Shown piece by piece: positions 12,241-22,015 of a stretch of 64,000 nucleotides of DNA (positions are counted from its first letter, which is position 1; every line of letters begins with the position of its first letter). The notes under the pieces were generated by a model that saw only the letters and a program-made list of their open reading frames with translations, did no database searches and had not been told where the DNA came from. A program made the position numbers and the translations under genes. This stretch comes from Actinernus sp. WN-2022 (Eukaryota > Cnidaria > Anthozoa > Actiniaria > Actinernidae), in assembly GCA_030867875.1 (NCBI GenBank), contig JAOWCC010001634.1:54535352-54599351 (forward strand). Reading direction: 5' to 3'.

Positions 12241-13211
12241 TTTATGACTAAGAAATTGATGTTTTTCATTCACACTCATCATTTATTGACATAGTTTTAG
12301 CTGGACATTTTCCAAAGATCAATAGAATTCTGAATAAGTCCTTGGATTGAATTTATTACAGTGAATTACAGTTGAATTGCCAATATTCTGTTGTTGAAAT
12401 CCACTGATTGTGCGTGTGTACTAACAGTTATCTGGCTGTGTGCATACTAATAGCGATGTGAACACAGGTAGCCCGAAAATACAAACAAAGAGTACCTTAC
12501 TGAAAACACACGTAACCCGATACAACTGGGCCAAGCTAGGATAACACAGGTAACCAGAAAATAAATAGAAGAAACCGCACTGATAACTCAGGTAACCCGA
12601 AATAACTTACCCAGGGTACCCTAGGATAAGACAGGTAGCCCTGAAATGCAAAAAGAGATTACCGCACTGATAACTCGAAACACCTGAGACGATAAATAAT
12701 AATTATTATTATTTTATTATAGTTTTTGTTATTTAAATTATGAAGCGTTATGCACTCGTGTTCTGACTCGTATGGAGGTTTTGATCAGATCATCATAGTA
12801 TTTGAATCCGAACATTTTTGAACTACTTGTGTTATCCTAGGGTATGCTGGCTTACTTGAAGTCACTCGTGTTTACTCGTATTCTACTTTTGTTCACTCGT
12901 GTGAAATTTTAGATGGAATCGACTGTATGTGCGTACTTTCGCATCTGATTGTGCGTTTGTAATGTGCCAAACACGCAGGTATACGACAGCGTCCGCGTTA
13001 AAAAATATATACGCCGGATTTCAAGCTGCGTGCAGCTTCTTGTTATCATTATTTTTGTTGTGTCCTGTAAAAAATTTGATCAGTTCTGACCTTTGCCGCT
13101 AACAATGTGGGTCGGAGACGCTGTGATCGAGCGATAAATAGGAGGCATGCGCATTAGTTGAAAGATAAATGTTCGCTAGAGAGTTTTAGAGGGTTCAAGG
13201 CTATCGTCACG
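12241..13211. repeat. Host repeat family R, left half of copy 1
   Basis: The stretch from about 12,840 to 13,211 matches 38,020-38,396 at high identity (for example the GTGGGTCGGAGACGCTGTGA word at 13,107 and 38,291). Weaker family members lie around 34,860-36,240 and 37,440-38,800. It contains degenerate words of the type CACAGGTAGCCCGAAAATA. I see no coding frame. The copy is interrupted at 13,212 by the hAT-like element and resumes at 33,848. Confidence 0.7.
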
Positions 13212-13353
13212 TAGGGCTGTCCACAAGTTGCTCGAAATTTCTTAAAACGCTGCTCGAAATTTCCCAAAAAGTTGCTCAAAAGTTGCTCAAAAAATCCAAA
13301 AAGTTGCTTTTTATTAAGAAAGTTGCTTTTTTCCGTCATTTGGTCTAAAGTGA

Positions 13354-13711
13354 AGTAGTATATAGAATGGGGGGTCTGGCCCACGTTGCATGTTTTTGTT
13401 GTATTTTTATGACATCTCACCCTTCGGGTTCGTTATCATAAAAATACAACAAAAACATGCAACATTGTCCAGACCCCCACATTTTGTCTACTACTATAGT
13501 TTATTTATCGTATTTATACGTTATATTAAATAATCGGTTTCTGGCACATTATTCCGGATTAAAGAAGTTTTGTTGTACTATTTCCCTGTATTTATTACAT
13601 TTCAACACCCTATTAGAGTAATGTAGTTGCAAGGTATATTATACCATATATTACCACAATCATTATTTACTACTATAGTTCATCTGTTGTATTTATAAGC
13701 CCTATTTAAGG
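13354..13711 (+). repeat. Polinton left terminal inverted repeat, outer part (358 bp)
   Basis: It is matched inverted by 32,856-33,213 with very few differences. It contains its own palindrome: ACGTTGCATGTTTTTGTTGT near 13,383 is mirrored near 13,450 around a GGGTTCG-containing centre. It also holds one copy of the CACCCTATTAGAG word discussed under the subterminal repeats. Confidence 0.92.
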
Positions 13712-14848
13712 TAGGGACTTGCCCGTTGGTATGGTATTACTGCTGGACATCCTTGCTATACTTTCTTTGGTGATGTATATATACCAGGTTGTTTTCAGTA
13801 TGCCTGATTCTTGAAATTTTTAAATAGCTTGACTGGCTATTAATAATTGTAATTTGGGCTCGAAGGGTGGCTTAATTCATACGTTTTCTTTTCAATTAAT
13901 CAGTATGCCTAATTCAGTTGGCAGTTAATACTTTTCTTATATATAAGCTATAACAGCTTTTTCTACGCTGTTTGCAGTATGCCCACAAACTTTAATATTT
14001 TTCGTTATCATTAAGTCAACACTTGTAATTGGCTGCGTTGACCTGTGTGGTAAAGTCGGTCATACTTACCTTGTGTTTTTTGTTATCCATTCAGTATATC
14101 ATTGGGTCATATAATGTAATCCTGTCTGTATACCCTTTATCTATTTCTATATAGCCTTGTCTGGGCGGGCTCCGCTTTTCCTTCTTCTTTCCCCCCCCCC
14201 CTTTTCATTAGAATGCTAGCGTGCTGCCGTTGTACCTCGGCCTCAGTAAAGCAGTCGAGGATGAAACACCGGGCTGATGTCCAGGAAAAAATGCCTCGAC
14301 TTCCCCATCGTACAGACATCAGATGGCAAGCAACCAGTATCTGACGTTTCACAGGCAATTCCACATGTAGTGTCTCCCCTGTCAGTACTACCTTCCGTTA
14401 CCCCTACACTGTCAGTTAGCAAGTGGAGGACTGGGAGAACTATCCGATCAATGCAGTGACTGTTTTCTAACTCGACGTTTATTACAACAATAATTACGTT
14501 TCTTGTCCTGTGGAGGGACTGGAGTTATGTCTTGGCTCCACCCAGATTTCCTATCTTTTTCATCCCAAAGGGTTTCAATAGGTTGTTTCTGGCCTCCCTG
14601 ACATTCTCCTATGTGGCATGTAGATGTGCCGATTTAATTAGTTATTCAAGGCATGGAATTGACACACCAATTATTCACGGTACAATGTTTCAAGCAACAT
14701 CCCGCACGGCCTTTTACGACCGGTTTTTATAATTAAGAATGACCAAAACCACAACCACGGGTCTACAATATTGTGCAAACGGAGCCTGCATTAATTGCAT
14801 TTTAACTGATCGGAAATATTGGTCGGGCATGAGCCGAATTTATGGATC

Positions 14849-14901
14849 GGAAATAGGTGAAATTGTAGACAGGGGCTAGTTTCACCTACCGGTATTTCTC
14901 C
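14849..14901. other. Hairpin H1 of the AGACAGGGGCT-loop family
   Basis: GGAAATAGGTGAAA pairs with TTTCACCTA and TATTTCTCC across a loop holding TAGACAGGGGCTAG. The 3' arm has a 6-nt extra segment (CCGGTA). It is a diverged sister of H3 at 15,247. Confidence 0.55.
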
Positions 14902-15089
14902 TGAAATTCGTTTAATTAAGACACTATAAGTACCTAATCAGTTAATCCTATGCACGATTCAATTTTCACGTTCTCGGATTCATCAGTGGATGTGGAAATA
15001 CGAGATATTGTAGAGAAGTTGCCAGTTTCTCCTGATATTATTATTTTCGGACCCGTTAATTTAGTCCATTACGTAACATTAGTACTAGT

Positions 15090-15147
15090 CGGGATAGAAA
15101 TACGAGCAATTCCAGACAGGGGCTGATTATTCGTATTTCTCGTCCCG
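15090..15147. other. Hairpin H2 of the AGACAGGGGCT-loop family
   Basis: The 5' arm CGGGATAGAAATACGAGCAAT (15,090-15,110, given here with a 2-nt bulge opposite T) pairs over about 18 positions with 15,126-15,147 across the 15-nt loop TCCAGACAGGGGCTG. The size, about 58 nt, is that of a short pre-miRNA-like stem. The loop is identical to that of H4. Confidence 0.65.
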
Positions 15148-15246
15148 TTTACAATTTAGCTTTCGATATATTCATTCATTCGCTATCTTAATGCATTAGC
15201 TATATAGCCGGGAAACGATAAAACAGATGTCTTTAGTCTCCGTTAT

Positions 15247-15301
15247 GGATCGGAAATAGGAAAAATTATAGACAGGGGCTAGTTTTACCTATTTCTCTTC
15301 C
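15247..15301. other. Hairpin H3 of the AGACAGGGGCT-loop family
   Basis: GGATCGGAAATAGGAAAAA pairs with TTTTACCTATTTCTCTTCC: GGA, GAAATAGG and AAAA helices separated by small mismatches, loop core TAGACAGGGGCTAG. It is the sister of H1, 400 bp away. Confidence 0.6.
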
Positions 15302-15470
15302 AATTTTAACGTAATCAGTTATATGAATGATTAATTTTCCCGTTCTTGGATCGTATGTCGAAATACGATTGCGATTTCCCCCCTGATATTACTATTTTTG
15401 GACCCGTTAATTTATTCCGTTACGTACATTAGTTTTTTAGTAACAAACGAATAACTTGTCGAACGGTTTT

Positions 15471-15528
15471 CGGGACAGAAATAAGAGCAATTCCAGACAG
15501 GGGCTGATTCCTCGTATTTCTCGTCCCG
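15471..15528. other. Hairpin H4 of the AGACAGGGGCT-loop family
   Basis: CGGGACAGAAATAAGAGCAA pairs with the arm ending TATTTCTCGTCCCG; the helices are CGGGAC, AGAAATA, GAG and AAT with single-base interruptions. The loop TCCAGACAGGGGCTG equals that of H2. H1-H2 and H3-H4 form two diverged tandem units that also share flanking words such as GGACCCGTTAATTTA. Confidence 0.65.
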
Positions 15529-15685
15529 GGTACAATTTAGTTTTAGATCTTGAAGACGTTTGTCCAGCTCTCACTAGCTATATAGAGGGTGAGCGAAAGA
15601 CGGATGTCTTAGTGTCTCGGGGTTTTTCAAGTGCTTTGCGTGCCCGCGGCTTCGGGTGGGGTTGTCACAAAGTGTGACGTGTGGC

Positions 15686-15929
15686 GGTTGTCTGTTCCCA
15701 CCTTTGTTGAATGACATTTATCTCTCAACACCTCATTGAGATAAACGGATTAGTGATTATCGCGATACTTGAATAAATGGCCACGCTCGTGGCAAATTAA
15801 TCCCAAGTTGGGTGGTGTCGCGTAGTTGATGTCTTCATTCACCAAACTGAGCTTGACGCTGGCATACAAAGCACATTTGACATATCGAGGCTGTGATTAC
15901 ACAGTAGCTTTTCTGGGCGCAACATAAAA
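15686..15929 (+). repeat. 244-bp direct repeat, copy 1
   Basis: By eye this copy is identical to 16,211-16,454, offset 525 bp. It contains two small hairpins (TTATCTC/GAGATAA and GCCACG/CGTGGC). No flanking target duplication supports a solo retrotransposon. The identity implies a recent duplication or gene conversion. Confidence 0.85.
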
Positions 15930-16050
15930 CCACCAATTATGAGGCACGAATAATTAGTATTTATGTTGAGACAAGAAAAGGTCATTCATAAAACTGGGCT
16001 GGTTCAATGACAATAGGATACTGTTTCAGAGTATCAGATTCCTATCTGGG

Positions 16051-16078
16051 ATATAAATAGGCAGATCTCTCAGTAGAA
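16051..16078 (+). promoter_or_regulatory. Candidate TATA promoter upstream of the polymerase gene
   Basis: ATATAAATAGG (16,051) is followed about 20-25 bp later by CTCTCAGTAG, an initiator-like CA. It sits between the two 244-bp repeats and could drive a plus-strand transcript toward polymerase B, with a 5' leader of about 600 nt, or a non-coding RNA. This rests on motif only. Confidence 0.35.
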
Positions 16079-16210
16079 GTCCTCTCCTAACTGCTAGCCG
16101 TTATAGCGTGAACATCTCAGCATTTCTAAAGTTAAAATCCCTCCCCCAGCCCCGTCTTACCTCCTTAGAGTGACCTTCTCTTTATCTCAATGTTTGTTCG
16201 GTTGTATGAT

Positions 16211-16454
16211 GGTTGTCTGTTCCCACCTTTGTTGAATGACATTTATCTCTCAACACCTCATTGAGATAAACGGATTAGTGATTATCGCGATACTTGAATA
16301 AATGGCCACGCTCGTGGCAAATTAATCCCAAGTTGGGTGGTGTCGCGTAGTTGATGTCTTCATTCACCAAACTGAGCTTGACGCTGGCATACAAAGCACA
16401 TTTGACATATCGAGGCTGTGATTACACAGTAGCTTTTCTGGGCGCAACATAAAA
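16211..16454 (+). repeat. 244-bp direct repeat, copy 2
   Basis: This is the second copy of 15,686-15,929. Its last base abuts exactly the inner part of the Polinton inverted repeat at 16,455. Confidence 0.85.
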
Positions 16455-16582
16455 GGTATTATATCAAGGCTAAGCATATATTAACATTTATTCGAATATT
16501 TGGTTTATAGTGAATTTATTACATTTTAACACCCTATTAGAGGAGTGTAGCTATAAGGTATTATAATGTATATTGTCATAAT
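16455..16582 (+). repeat. Polinton left inverted repeat, inner part, with iterated CCTATTAGAG words
   Basis: It is matched inverted by 32,716-32,842. A roughly 110-bp module (TTTATAGTGAATTTATT, then a CCTATTAGAGGAGTGTAGC-type word, then AAGGTATTAT) occurs here, again at 16,605-16,676 directly before the polymerase start codon, once in each outer repeat, and once in the right inner repeat: five copies in all. Such subterminal iterations could bind integrase or terminal protein, or act as promoter elements. Confidence 0.75.
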
Positions 16583-16676
16583 CATTATTTCTACATCAAG
16601 ACTTGAACATTTGGTTTATAGTGAATTTATTGTATTCTAACGTTCTATTAGAGGAGTGTAGCTATAAGGTATTATC

Positions 16677-19600
16677 ATGGATAAGCACATCATCCTTGAT
16701 GAACCAATCCCTAAAACGGAAAGAAGACGTTTACGACGACCAATACATCCAGAAAAATATGTACCACAACCAATACCCACACCACGTGTAAAACGTAAAG
16801 CTATACTTACAGAATTCGACCCCACACACACATCTTCCAAGAAAGTAAAAACAACCAACAACGTTGAGACAATCAAGGATCTCAAATTCAAAACAATCAA
16901 CGATCCCGATCGTATACTAACATTCATTCAAGTACGTGCTTTAAGGAATTACTTGCATGGATGGAAGATGGATGTTCCAGATGGTGATCCTCTAGGATCA
17001 GATCCAACTGTTTTCCTTGTCGGTGTGATGAGGCAGACTACTGAAAAGATCGAGGAAGAACTACGAGACCTAAATAGTATTAAGGTTCAGCTAGTTTTGA
17101 ATATAACACTACGACTCGACAAACCTGATGGTTCGATATATGAGACACATGCATTTCGGAGTTCCCAATACGTTGTGACCAACGATGCTGAGATCCGTGG
17201 GGTATTAGTAGAAGCACATTCTATGATCATTAACATCATTGAGAAGTGGAACAGTCGTGGATCAAATTGGGTTATAGATACGGTTAATATTCTATGGTTA
17301 AACATAGCTAGATACCAACCACTACGTGGAGGTTCATATTTACCACTACCTCCAGAAATAGCTAATAAGAAAGCCGTGATCAATGTGAATAACGACGACG
17401 ACCACTGCGCACTTTGGTCGATATGTGCAGCAATGTTTCCAGTTAAGAAACATCCTCAAAGGACATCAAAGTATCAAATAGATATGGTGAAATCCAATGG
17501 GGTGGACTCACCAACACCAATCTCGCAAATACCACTTCTAGAGAAGCAAAACAAAATCTCTATTAATGTGTTTGGATGGAATTCAAAGGAAAAGTACTTG
17601 ATCATACACCACATTTCGAATGAGACTTTCTCAAAACGCATCAATCTATTGCTTATAGAGTGCCCAAAGAGCGGTAAGCAACACTACTGTTGGATAAAGG
17701 ACTTCAACAAACTACTATTCGATCAAACAAAACATAATGATAGGAAGCACTTCTGCGATCGATGTCTACATGGATATTCCAATGAATCTCTTCTTACGAA
17801 GCATATTACAGAGTGTAACGGCATCAATGACAGAACCATACGCATCGAAATGCCTACCAATAATAACAACAAAGTCTCATTTCAGAATATTCACAAACAG
17901 CTTAAAGTACCCTATATTATCTATGCAGACCTTGAGGCATTAACCACTAAGATCGAAGGACCTGCTCAAGATCCAAAGAAGAGCAATACTATTAAAACAG
18001 AAGAACACATTCCCAGTGGATTTTGCTATATAGTTATACGTTCCGATGGTCATAGCGAACCACCAGTACTATATAGAGGCATGGATACTATCGAACGTTT
18101 TCTACGATGCATACAAGAGGAAGAGGTGAAGATCAAAGCCCAAAAGGCTAAACCACTATGTATGTCATGGAAAAACTATAAGGTTTATAATAGCGCAATG
18201 ATTTGTCATATCTGTCAGAAGCCCTTAATTGGTGATAAAGTACGTGATCATTGCCACATCACAGGTGAGTTTCGAGGTGCCGCACACAATACCTGTAATC
18301 TAAAATTACGTATTTTTCCTACCATCCCAGTCGTATTCCATAATCTTCGTGGTTATGATTCTCACCTACTAATGCAATCCATATCCAGGACGTCAGGTAA
18401 GATCTCTTGTATTCCAAACAATATGGAGAAATACATTTCATTCTCGCTTGGTAACTTACGGTTCATCGATAGTATTCAATTCTTACCATCATCTCTTAGT
18501 AAGTTGGTATCAAGTGCAGCTGAAGACACATTCCAACAAATTGCAAAACACACACACGATCAAGAGAAAACCAATCTATTAACTCGTAAAGGAGTATATC
18601 CATATGAGTACATGGATTCATGGGATAGATTTGCAGAGACTTCTCTACCACCGAAAGATGCATTCTATAGTAAACTAACTCTAGAGGACATATCCGATGA
18701 AGATTACGAACACGCAATAAGAGTTTGGAATGTATTTGATTGTAAGACATTGGGTGATTACCATGACCTTTACCTACAAACTGACGTACTTCTTATAGCA
18801 GATGTGTTCGAGACCTTTCGCACAACATGTATGCAAAACTATGGTTTGGATCCTGCTCACTACTATACTAGTCCTGGTCTATCGTGGGATGCATTGTTAA
18901 AGAAGACAGGTGTGGAGCTTGAACTATTAACTGACTATGACATGCATTTATTCATTGAGAAAGGTCTACGTGGTGGTATATCTATGGTGTCTCAGCGTTA
19001 TGCTAAAGCAAATAACCAAAGTATACCCGATTTTGATCATAATAAACCAAATAGTCACATACTATATCTTGACGCTAATAATCTATATGGTTGTGCTATG
19101 AGTCAATATCTACCAACGGGAGGATTTGAGTGGTGTACACCAACAGAAGAACAAATCATCGAACATGCAATTGATTCAGATAAAGGTTATATCCTTGAAG
19201 TCGATCTAGATTATCCTCGAGAACTTCACGATGCACATAACAGCTATCCACTAGCTCCAGAGAGAATGCAAGTCGATAAAACTTGGTTCTCAGAGTATCA
19301 AACCGATCTATTCGAGGAACTATATAAAGGTAATGGATCTTTGAAGGTGGAAAAACTCGTACCTAACCTATATAACAAAGAACGATATGTGCTACACTAC
19401 CGCAACCTACAACTGTATCTATCTCTTGGTATGCGTTTGAAAAAGATCCACAGGGCATTACGATTTGATCAATCCCCATGGATGGAACCATACATACGAA
19501 TGAATACAGAGCTACGAAAACAAGCGAAGAGCACTTTCGAGCAGGATCTATACAAACTGATGAACAATAGCGTATTTGGAAAAACAATGGAGAATCTACG

Positions 19601-20468
19601 TAAGCGTGTAGATATCCAATTAGTGCGTGCCTCAGAAGGAATCAAACTACAACGTCTATTGAATAAACCTACTTTTGCTCATTCGACGATCTTTGACGAT
19701 GATCTTGCCGCGGTACACAATTACAAAAGCAAACTACTTCTTAACCGTCCAGTATATGTTGGAATGTCAATTCTAGATCTCTCAAAACATTTGATGTATG
19801 ACTTCTACTACAACGAGCTCAAGAAGCAATATGGACAACGCTGTAATCTACTTTATACCGATACCGACAGCCTACTACTACACATGAAAACTGAAGACAT
19901 CTATTCAGACATGGCAACTCATAAACATCTATATGATACTAGTAACTATAGCAAAGACCATCCGCTGTATAGTATCGATAACAAGAAAGTACTTGGTAAA
20001 ATGAAAGACGAATGTGGAGGTATTCCAATTGTAGAATATGTCGGACTACGATCGAAGCTCTATTCTATATTAAAAGTAGGTGGTGGTGAGATTCGTAAAG
20101 CCAAAGGTACCAAGAAGGCAGTTGTAAAACATAATATTCGTCATGAGCAATACAAAGAGTGCTTACAAGATAAGAAAGTATTCCGCCATGGAATACATAT
20201 GCTTCGAAGTGAAGGTCACAGGATGTATGGCGTGCATATGAATAAAGTATCTCTATCACCATTCGATAGTAAACGATGGATTCCAGCAAATGGAATAGAT
20301 ACACTAGCCTACGGTCATGTGGACGTCTTTCCAGAGGATGAAGACTTAAACGATTTTATTAGCAATATACTATCAACCGCAGTCGATACACTAACATATG
20401 GTCATAAGAACGCTATTCCAGATGATGAAGACTTAAATGATTTTATTTGTGAGTTGCTTCTATCTTAG
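16677..20468 (+). CDS. Protein-primed DNA polymerase type B (pPolB)
   Basis: This replicates the element from protein-bound ends. Of the 1,263 residues, the 3'-5' exonuclease shows YADLEA (D418, E420), FHNLRGYD (554-561) and YEYMD (643-647). The polymerase domain shows motif A YLDANNLYG (D799), motif B KLMNNSVFG (960-968) and motif C YTDTDS (1060-1065), all key residues intact. Before the exonuclease lies a C2H2-like finger (C360, C363), and between Exo I and Exo II an HNH-like zinc module (C510, C513, DHCH 524-527, C540), both usual in Polinton polymerases. The N-terminal region includes HCALWSICAAM, also seen in such polymerases, role unknown. The last 58 residues are an 87-bp tandem duplication (DTLAYGH and DTLTYGH units). 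Start ATG follows the TATTATC end of the iterated subterminal module. The 3' end overlaps the convergent integrase by 26 bp. Confidence 0.96.
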   Translation: MDKHIILDEPIPKTERRRLRRPIHPEKYVPQPIPTPRVKRKAILTEFDPTHTSSKKVKTTNNVETIKDLKFKTINDPDRILTFIQVRALRNYLHGWKMDVPDGDPLGSDPTVFLVGVMRQTTEKIEEELRDLNSIKVQLVLNITLRLDKPDGSIYETHAFRSSQYVVTNDAEIRGVLVEAHSMIINIIEKWNSRGSNWVIDTVNILWLNIARYQPLRGGSYLPLPPEIANKKAVINVNNDDDHCALWSICAAMFPVKKHPQRTSKYQIDMVKSNGVDSPTPISQIPLLEKQNKISINVFGWNSKEKYLIIHHISNETFSKRINLLLIECPKSGKQHYCWIKDFNKLLFDQTKHNDRKHFCDRCLHGYSNESLLTKHITECNGINDRTIRIEMPTNNNNKVSFQNIHKQLKVPYIIYADLEALTTKIEGPAQDPKKSNTIKTEEHIPSGFCYIVIRSDGHSEPPVLYRGMDTIERFLRCIQEEEVKIKAQKAKPLCMSWKNYKVYNSAMICHICQKPLIGDKVRDHCHITGEFRGAAHNTCNLKLRIFPTIPVVFHNLRGYDSHLLMQSISRTSGKISCIPNNMEKYISFSLGNLRFIDSIQFLPSSLSKLVSSAAEDTFQQIAKHTHDQEKTNLLTRKGVYPYEYMDSWDRFAETSLPPKDAFYSKLTLEDISDEDYEHAIRVWNVFDCKTLGDYHDLYLQTDVLLIADVFETFRTTCMQNYGLDPAHYYTSPGLSWDALLKKTGVELELLTDYDMHLFIEKGLRGGISMVSQRYAKANNQSIPDFDHNKPNSHILYLDANNLYGCAMSQYLPTGGFEWCTPTEEQIIEHAIDSDKGYILEVDLDYPRELHDAHNSYPLAPERMQVDKTWFSEYQTDLFEELYKGNGSLKVEKLVPNLYNKERYVLHYRNLQLYLSLGMRLKKIHRALRFDQSPWMEPYIRMNTELRKQAKSTFEQDLYKLMNNSVFGKTMENLRKRVDIQLVRASEGIKLQRLLNKPTFAHSTIFDDDLAAVHNYKSKLLLNRPVYVGMSILDLSKHLMYDFYYNELKKQYGQRCNLLYTDTDSLLLHMKTEDIYSDMATHKHLYDTSNYSKDHPLYSIDNKKVLGKMKDECGGIPIVEYVGLRSKLYSILKVGGGEIRKAKGTKKAVVKHNIRHEQYKECLQDKKVFRHGIHMLRSEGHRMYGVHMNKVSLSPFDSKRWIPANGIDTLAYGHVDVFPEDEDLNDFISNILSTAVDTLTYGHKNAIPDDEDLNDFICELLLS

Positions 20469-21486
20469 ATCGATTAGGTGCGAATAGAATACCTCTTGGT
20501 GGTAGTTCCGTATTTAGTGGTACTATCTGTAACTCTTCACGAACGAACCCTCGCTTTGGTGCATCTTTTCCTAAATAGTATAGAACTGGTTGATTTGATG
20601 ATACCACATTTCGAGAAATATAATATGTCTGTAAACTCCATACAGGATCAGTTGCTCGTTTTACTCCACCTTCCAATTCTCCAGATGCATAGAGATATCG
20701 AACTAAAACGTCAAATGGTAGGCGCTTTTCATCCAATCCAATAGTTCGAGAATATGTAGGAGTCTTTATGTTTACTTGTTGTGTTTCTATAGAATTTGAA
20801 GGCTCCTTACCTGTTAGTCGAGTAACTTCATGGTTCATAGCCTTGATAACATCAGGAAGCCTCAATACCCATTCTCTACTACGCGCATCCGATCCTTCAG
20901 ATGTAAGTACCATCTCTTTTGCATATTGATATCCAAATAATCTTTCAGCCAGCGTTCTATTTGCTCTTTCAACGAAGCTTTGTGATCTATGGTTACCAGC
21001 CTCACCTCGTTGTACTTTAGTACCATGTAGTTCTAATGTTTCAGACATACGTCCCATGAATTCCCTACCAGGATCGACTTGCAGAGTTTTTGGCCATTCT
21101 AATGGACTACGCTTGTATATTCGTTCGAAAGCTGCAGACACTTCACCACTATCTTTCGATGCTAATGGCTCAGATTCTTTATATCGAGAAGCAACGTCGA
21201 TTACGACTAAAGCATACTTATATAGTTTCCTTCCACGACTAGGTCTATCATGAGGTAGAAATATCAAATCAGCTTGATGAACCTCATTTGGTTTCGATAC
21301 AGTCCAATGTGGTCGTGGTATATAACGCGGTGGTGGTAGGTATATTTGCCATAGTGCTTGTTTCTCTAACCAAATCTTAGCTGTATCTTCCGATACCTTT
21401 GCTGCTACTGATAGCTTACCAACTGCAGCGTAACCTTTCCAGTATCCCTCAGGACTATAGAAGATATTAGCAAGGCGAGAATCCAT
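20443..21486 (-). CDS. Retroviral-type DDE integrase
   Basis: It inserts the linear element DNA into the host genome. The 347-residue product has an N-terminal segment YSPEGYWKGYAAVGKL and LWQIYLPPPRYIPR typical of Polinton integrases, then the catalytic core with D73 (HQADLIF), D138 (VDPGREF) and E173 (SFVERANRTL), a D,D35E spacing. The C-terminal part (KRGFVREELQIVP) resembles the SH3-like tail. I start at the ATG at 21,486; an extension to 21,591 would begin with GTG and would run through a strong hairpin, so it is unlikely. The core looks intact. Confidence 0.93.
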   Translation of the reverse strand: MDSRLANIFYSPEGYWKGYAAVGKLSVAAKVSEDTAKIWLEKQALWQIYLPPPRYIPRPHWTVSKPNEVHQADLIFLPHDRPSRGRKLYKYALVVIDVASRYKESEPLASKDSGEVSAAFERIYKRSPLEWPKTLQVDPGREFMGRMSETLELHGTKVQRGEAGNHRSQSFVERANRTLAERLFGYQYAKEMVLTSEGSDARSREWVLRLPDVIKAMNHEVTRLTGKEPSNSIETQQVNIKTPTYSRTIGLDEKRLPFDVLVRYLYASGELEGGVKRATDPVWSLQTYYISRNVVSSNQPVLYYLGKDAPKRGFVREELQIVPLNTELPPRGILFAPNRSKIEATHK

Positions 21487-21526
21487 CTGATATCTATACG
21501 TAACGACTAGACTCCAATACGAAGAC

Positions 21527-21577
21527 AAAAAGAAGGATAAAGACTTATCTAGCTGACAAGTTTTTATCCTTCTTTTT
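21527..21577. terminator. 20-bp hairpin between minus-strand genes, terminator or polyadenylation-like
   Basis: AAAAAGAAGGATAAAGACTT (21,527-21,546) pairs with 21,558-21,577 with one G-U pair, loop 11 nt, T run on both strands. It lies just downstream of the 113-residue gene and upstream of the integrase start. Palindromic 3' ends of mRNAs are known in some large DNA viruses; here the role is inferred. Confidence 0.6.
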
Positions 21578-21595
21578 TTGTGTATATTCACTGTA

Positions 21596-21937
21596 TTATC
21601 CTAACGAAGTTTGATGTCGCGTCCTAGTATCAAACCAAATACGGCCCCACCATACTCTTTTGGGAAAGCGAGCAACATGTGCGGTTACTGGCTCATCTGA
21701 GCAAAGCACAATACTATGAAAACTTAAGAATTCTTCAGTACTACTCATTTGCAATTCTAGATTCGTAATGTGGACTCTACGTTCGGTATCGAGCTCGGTG
21801 TCTACTAACTTTCCTTCTGAATTTAACTCAAGCATAAGCGAATCGGTACAATATGAAAAAGTAGATTTTGGGGCTAATATAGCGTTAGTGGTGATAGAGT
21901 CCTTACTTCCTTTAAACCTTACGCTGACGACTTCCAT
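21596..21937 (-). CDS. Small Polinton protein of unknown function (113 aa)
   Basis: The frame opens with ATG at 21,937 and ends just before the hairpin at 21,577. The product is soluble-looking, of mixed charge, with no transmembrane segment and a Trp-rich end (RVWWGRIWF). I recognise no domain. Strand, compact placement and codon use match the neighbouring element genes, so I regard it as real. Confidence 0.65.
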   Translation of the reverse strand: MEVVSVRFKGSKDSITTNAILAPKSTFSYCTDSLMLELNSEGKLVDTELDTERRVHITNLELQMSSTEEFLSFHSIVLCSDEPVTAHVARFPKRVWWGRIWFDTRTRHQTSLG

Positions 21938-22015
21938 GATTCCTTCTCTGATACATATATATGTACATATCTTTAAATGGAAGTAGAACCAACTTTACAA
22001 CGATCTAATAATATT

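Larger units (their letters stand above)
13712..16454. other. 2.7-kb non-coding block interrupting the left inverted repeat only
   Basis: At the right end the outer repeat (32,856-33,213) and inner repeat (32,716-32,842) are 13 bp apart. At the left end the same two parts are separated by this 2,743-bp block, which is therefore extra at the left or lost at the right. It contains no long reading frame, several CAGTATGCC words (13,797; 13,902; 13,977), a C tract at 14,191-14,201, four related hairpins, a 244-bp direct duplication and a TATA box. Its origin is unknown to me. Confidence 0.75.

Noticed and set aside
14137..14732. Coding frames in the left block of the Polinton
   Set aside because: They are short, overlap on both strands and lack any domain or codon pattern like the element's genes.
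15686..16454. A short LTR retrotransposon formed by the 244-bp repeats
   Set aside because: There is no target duplication, primer-binding site or polypurine tract, and the second copy abuts the Polinton repeat exactly.
21487..21591. Longer integrase starting at 21,591
   Set aside because: It would start with GTG and its first residues would be encoded by a perfect-looking hairpin with T runs.
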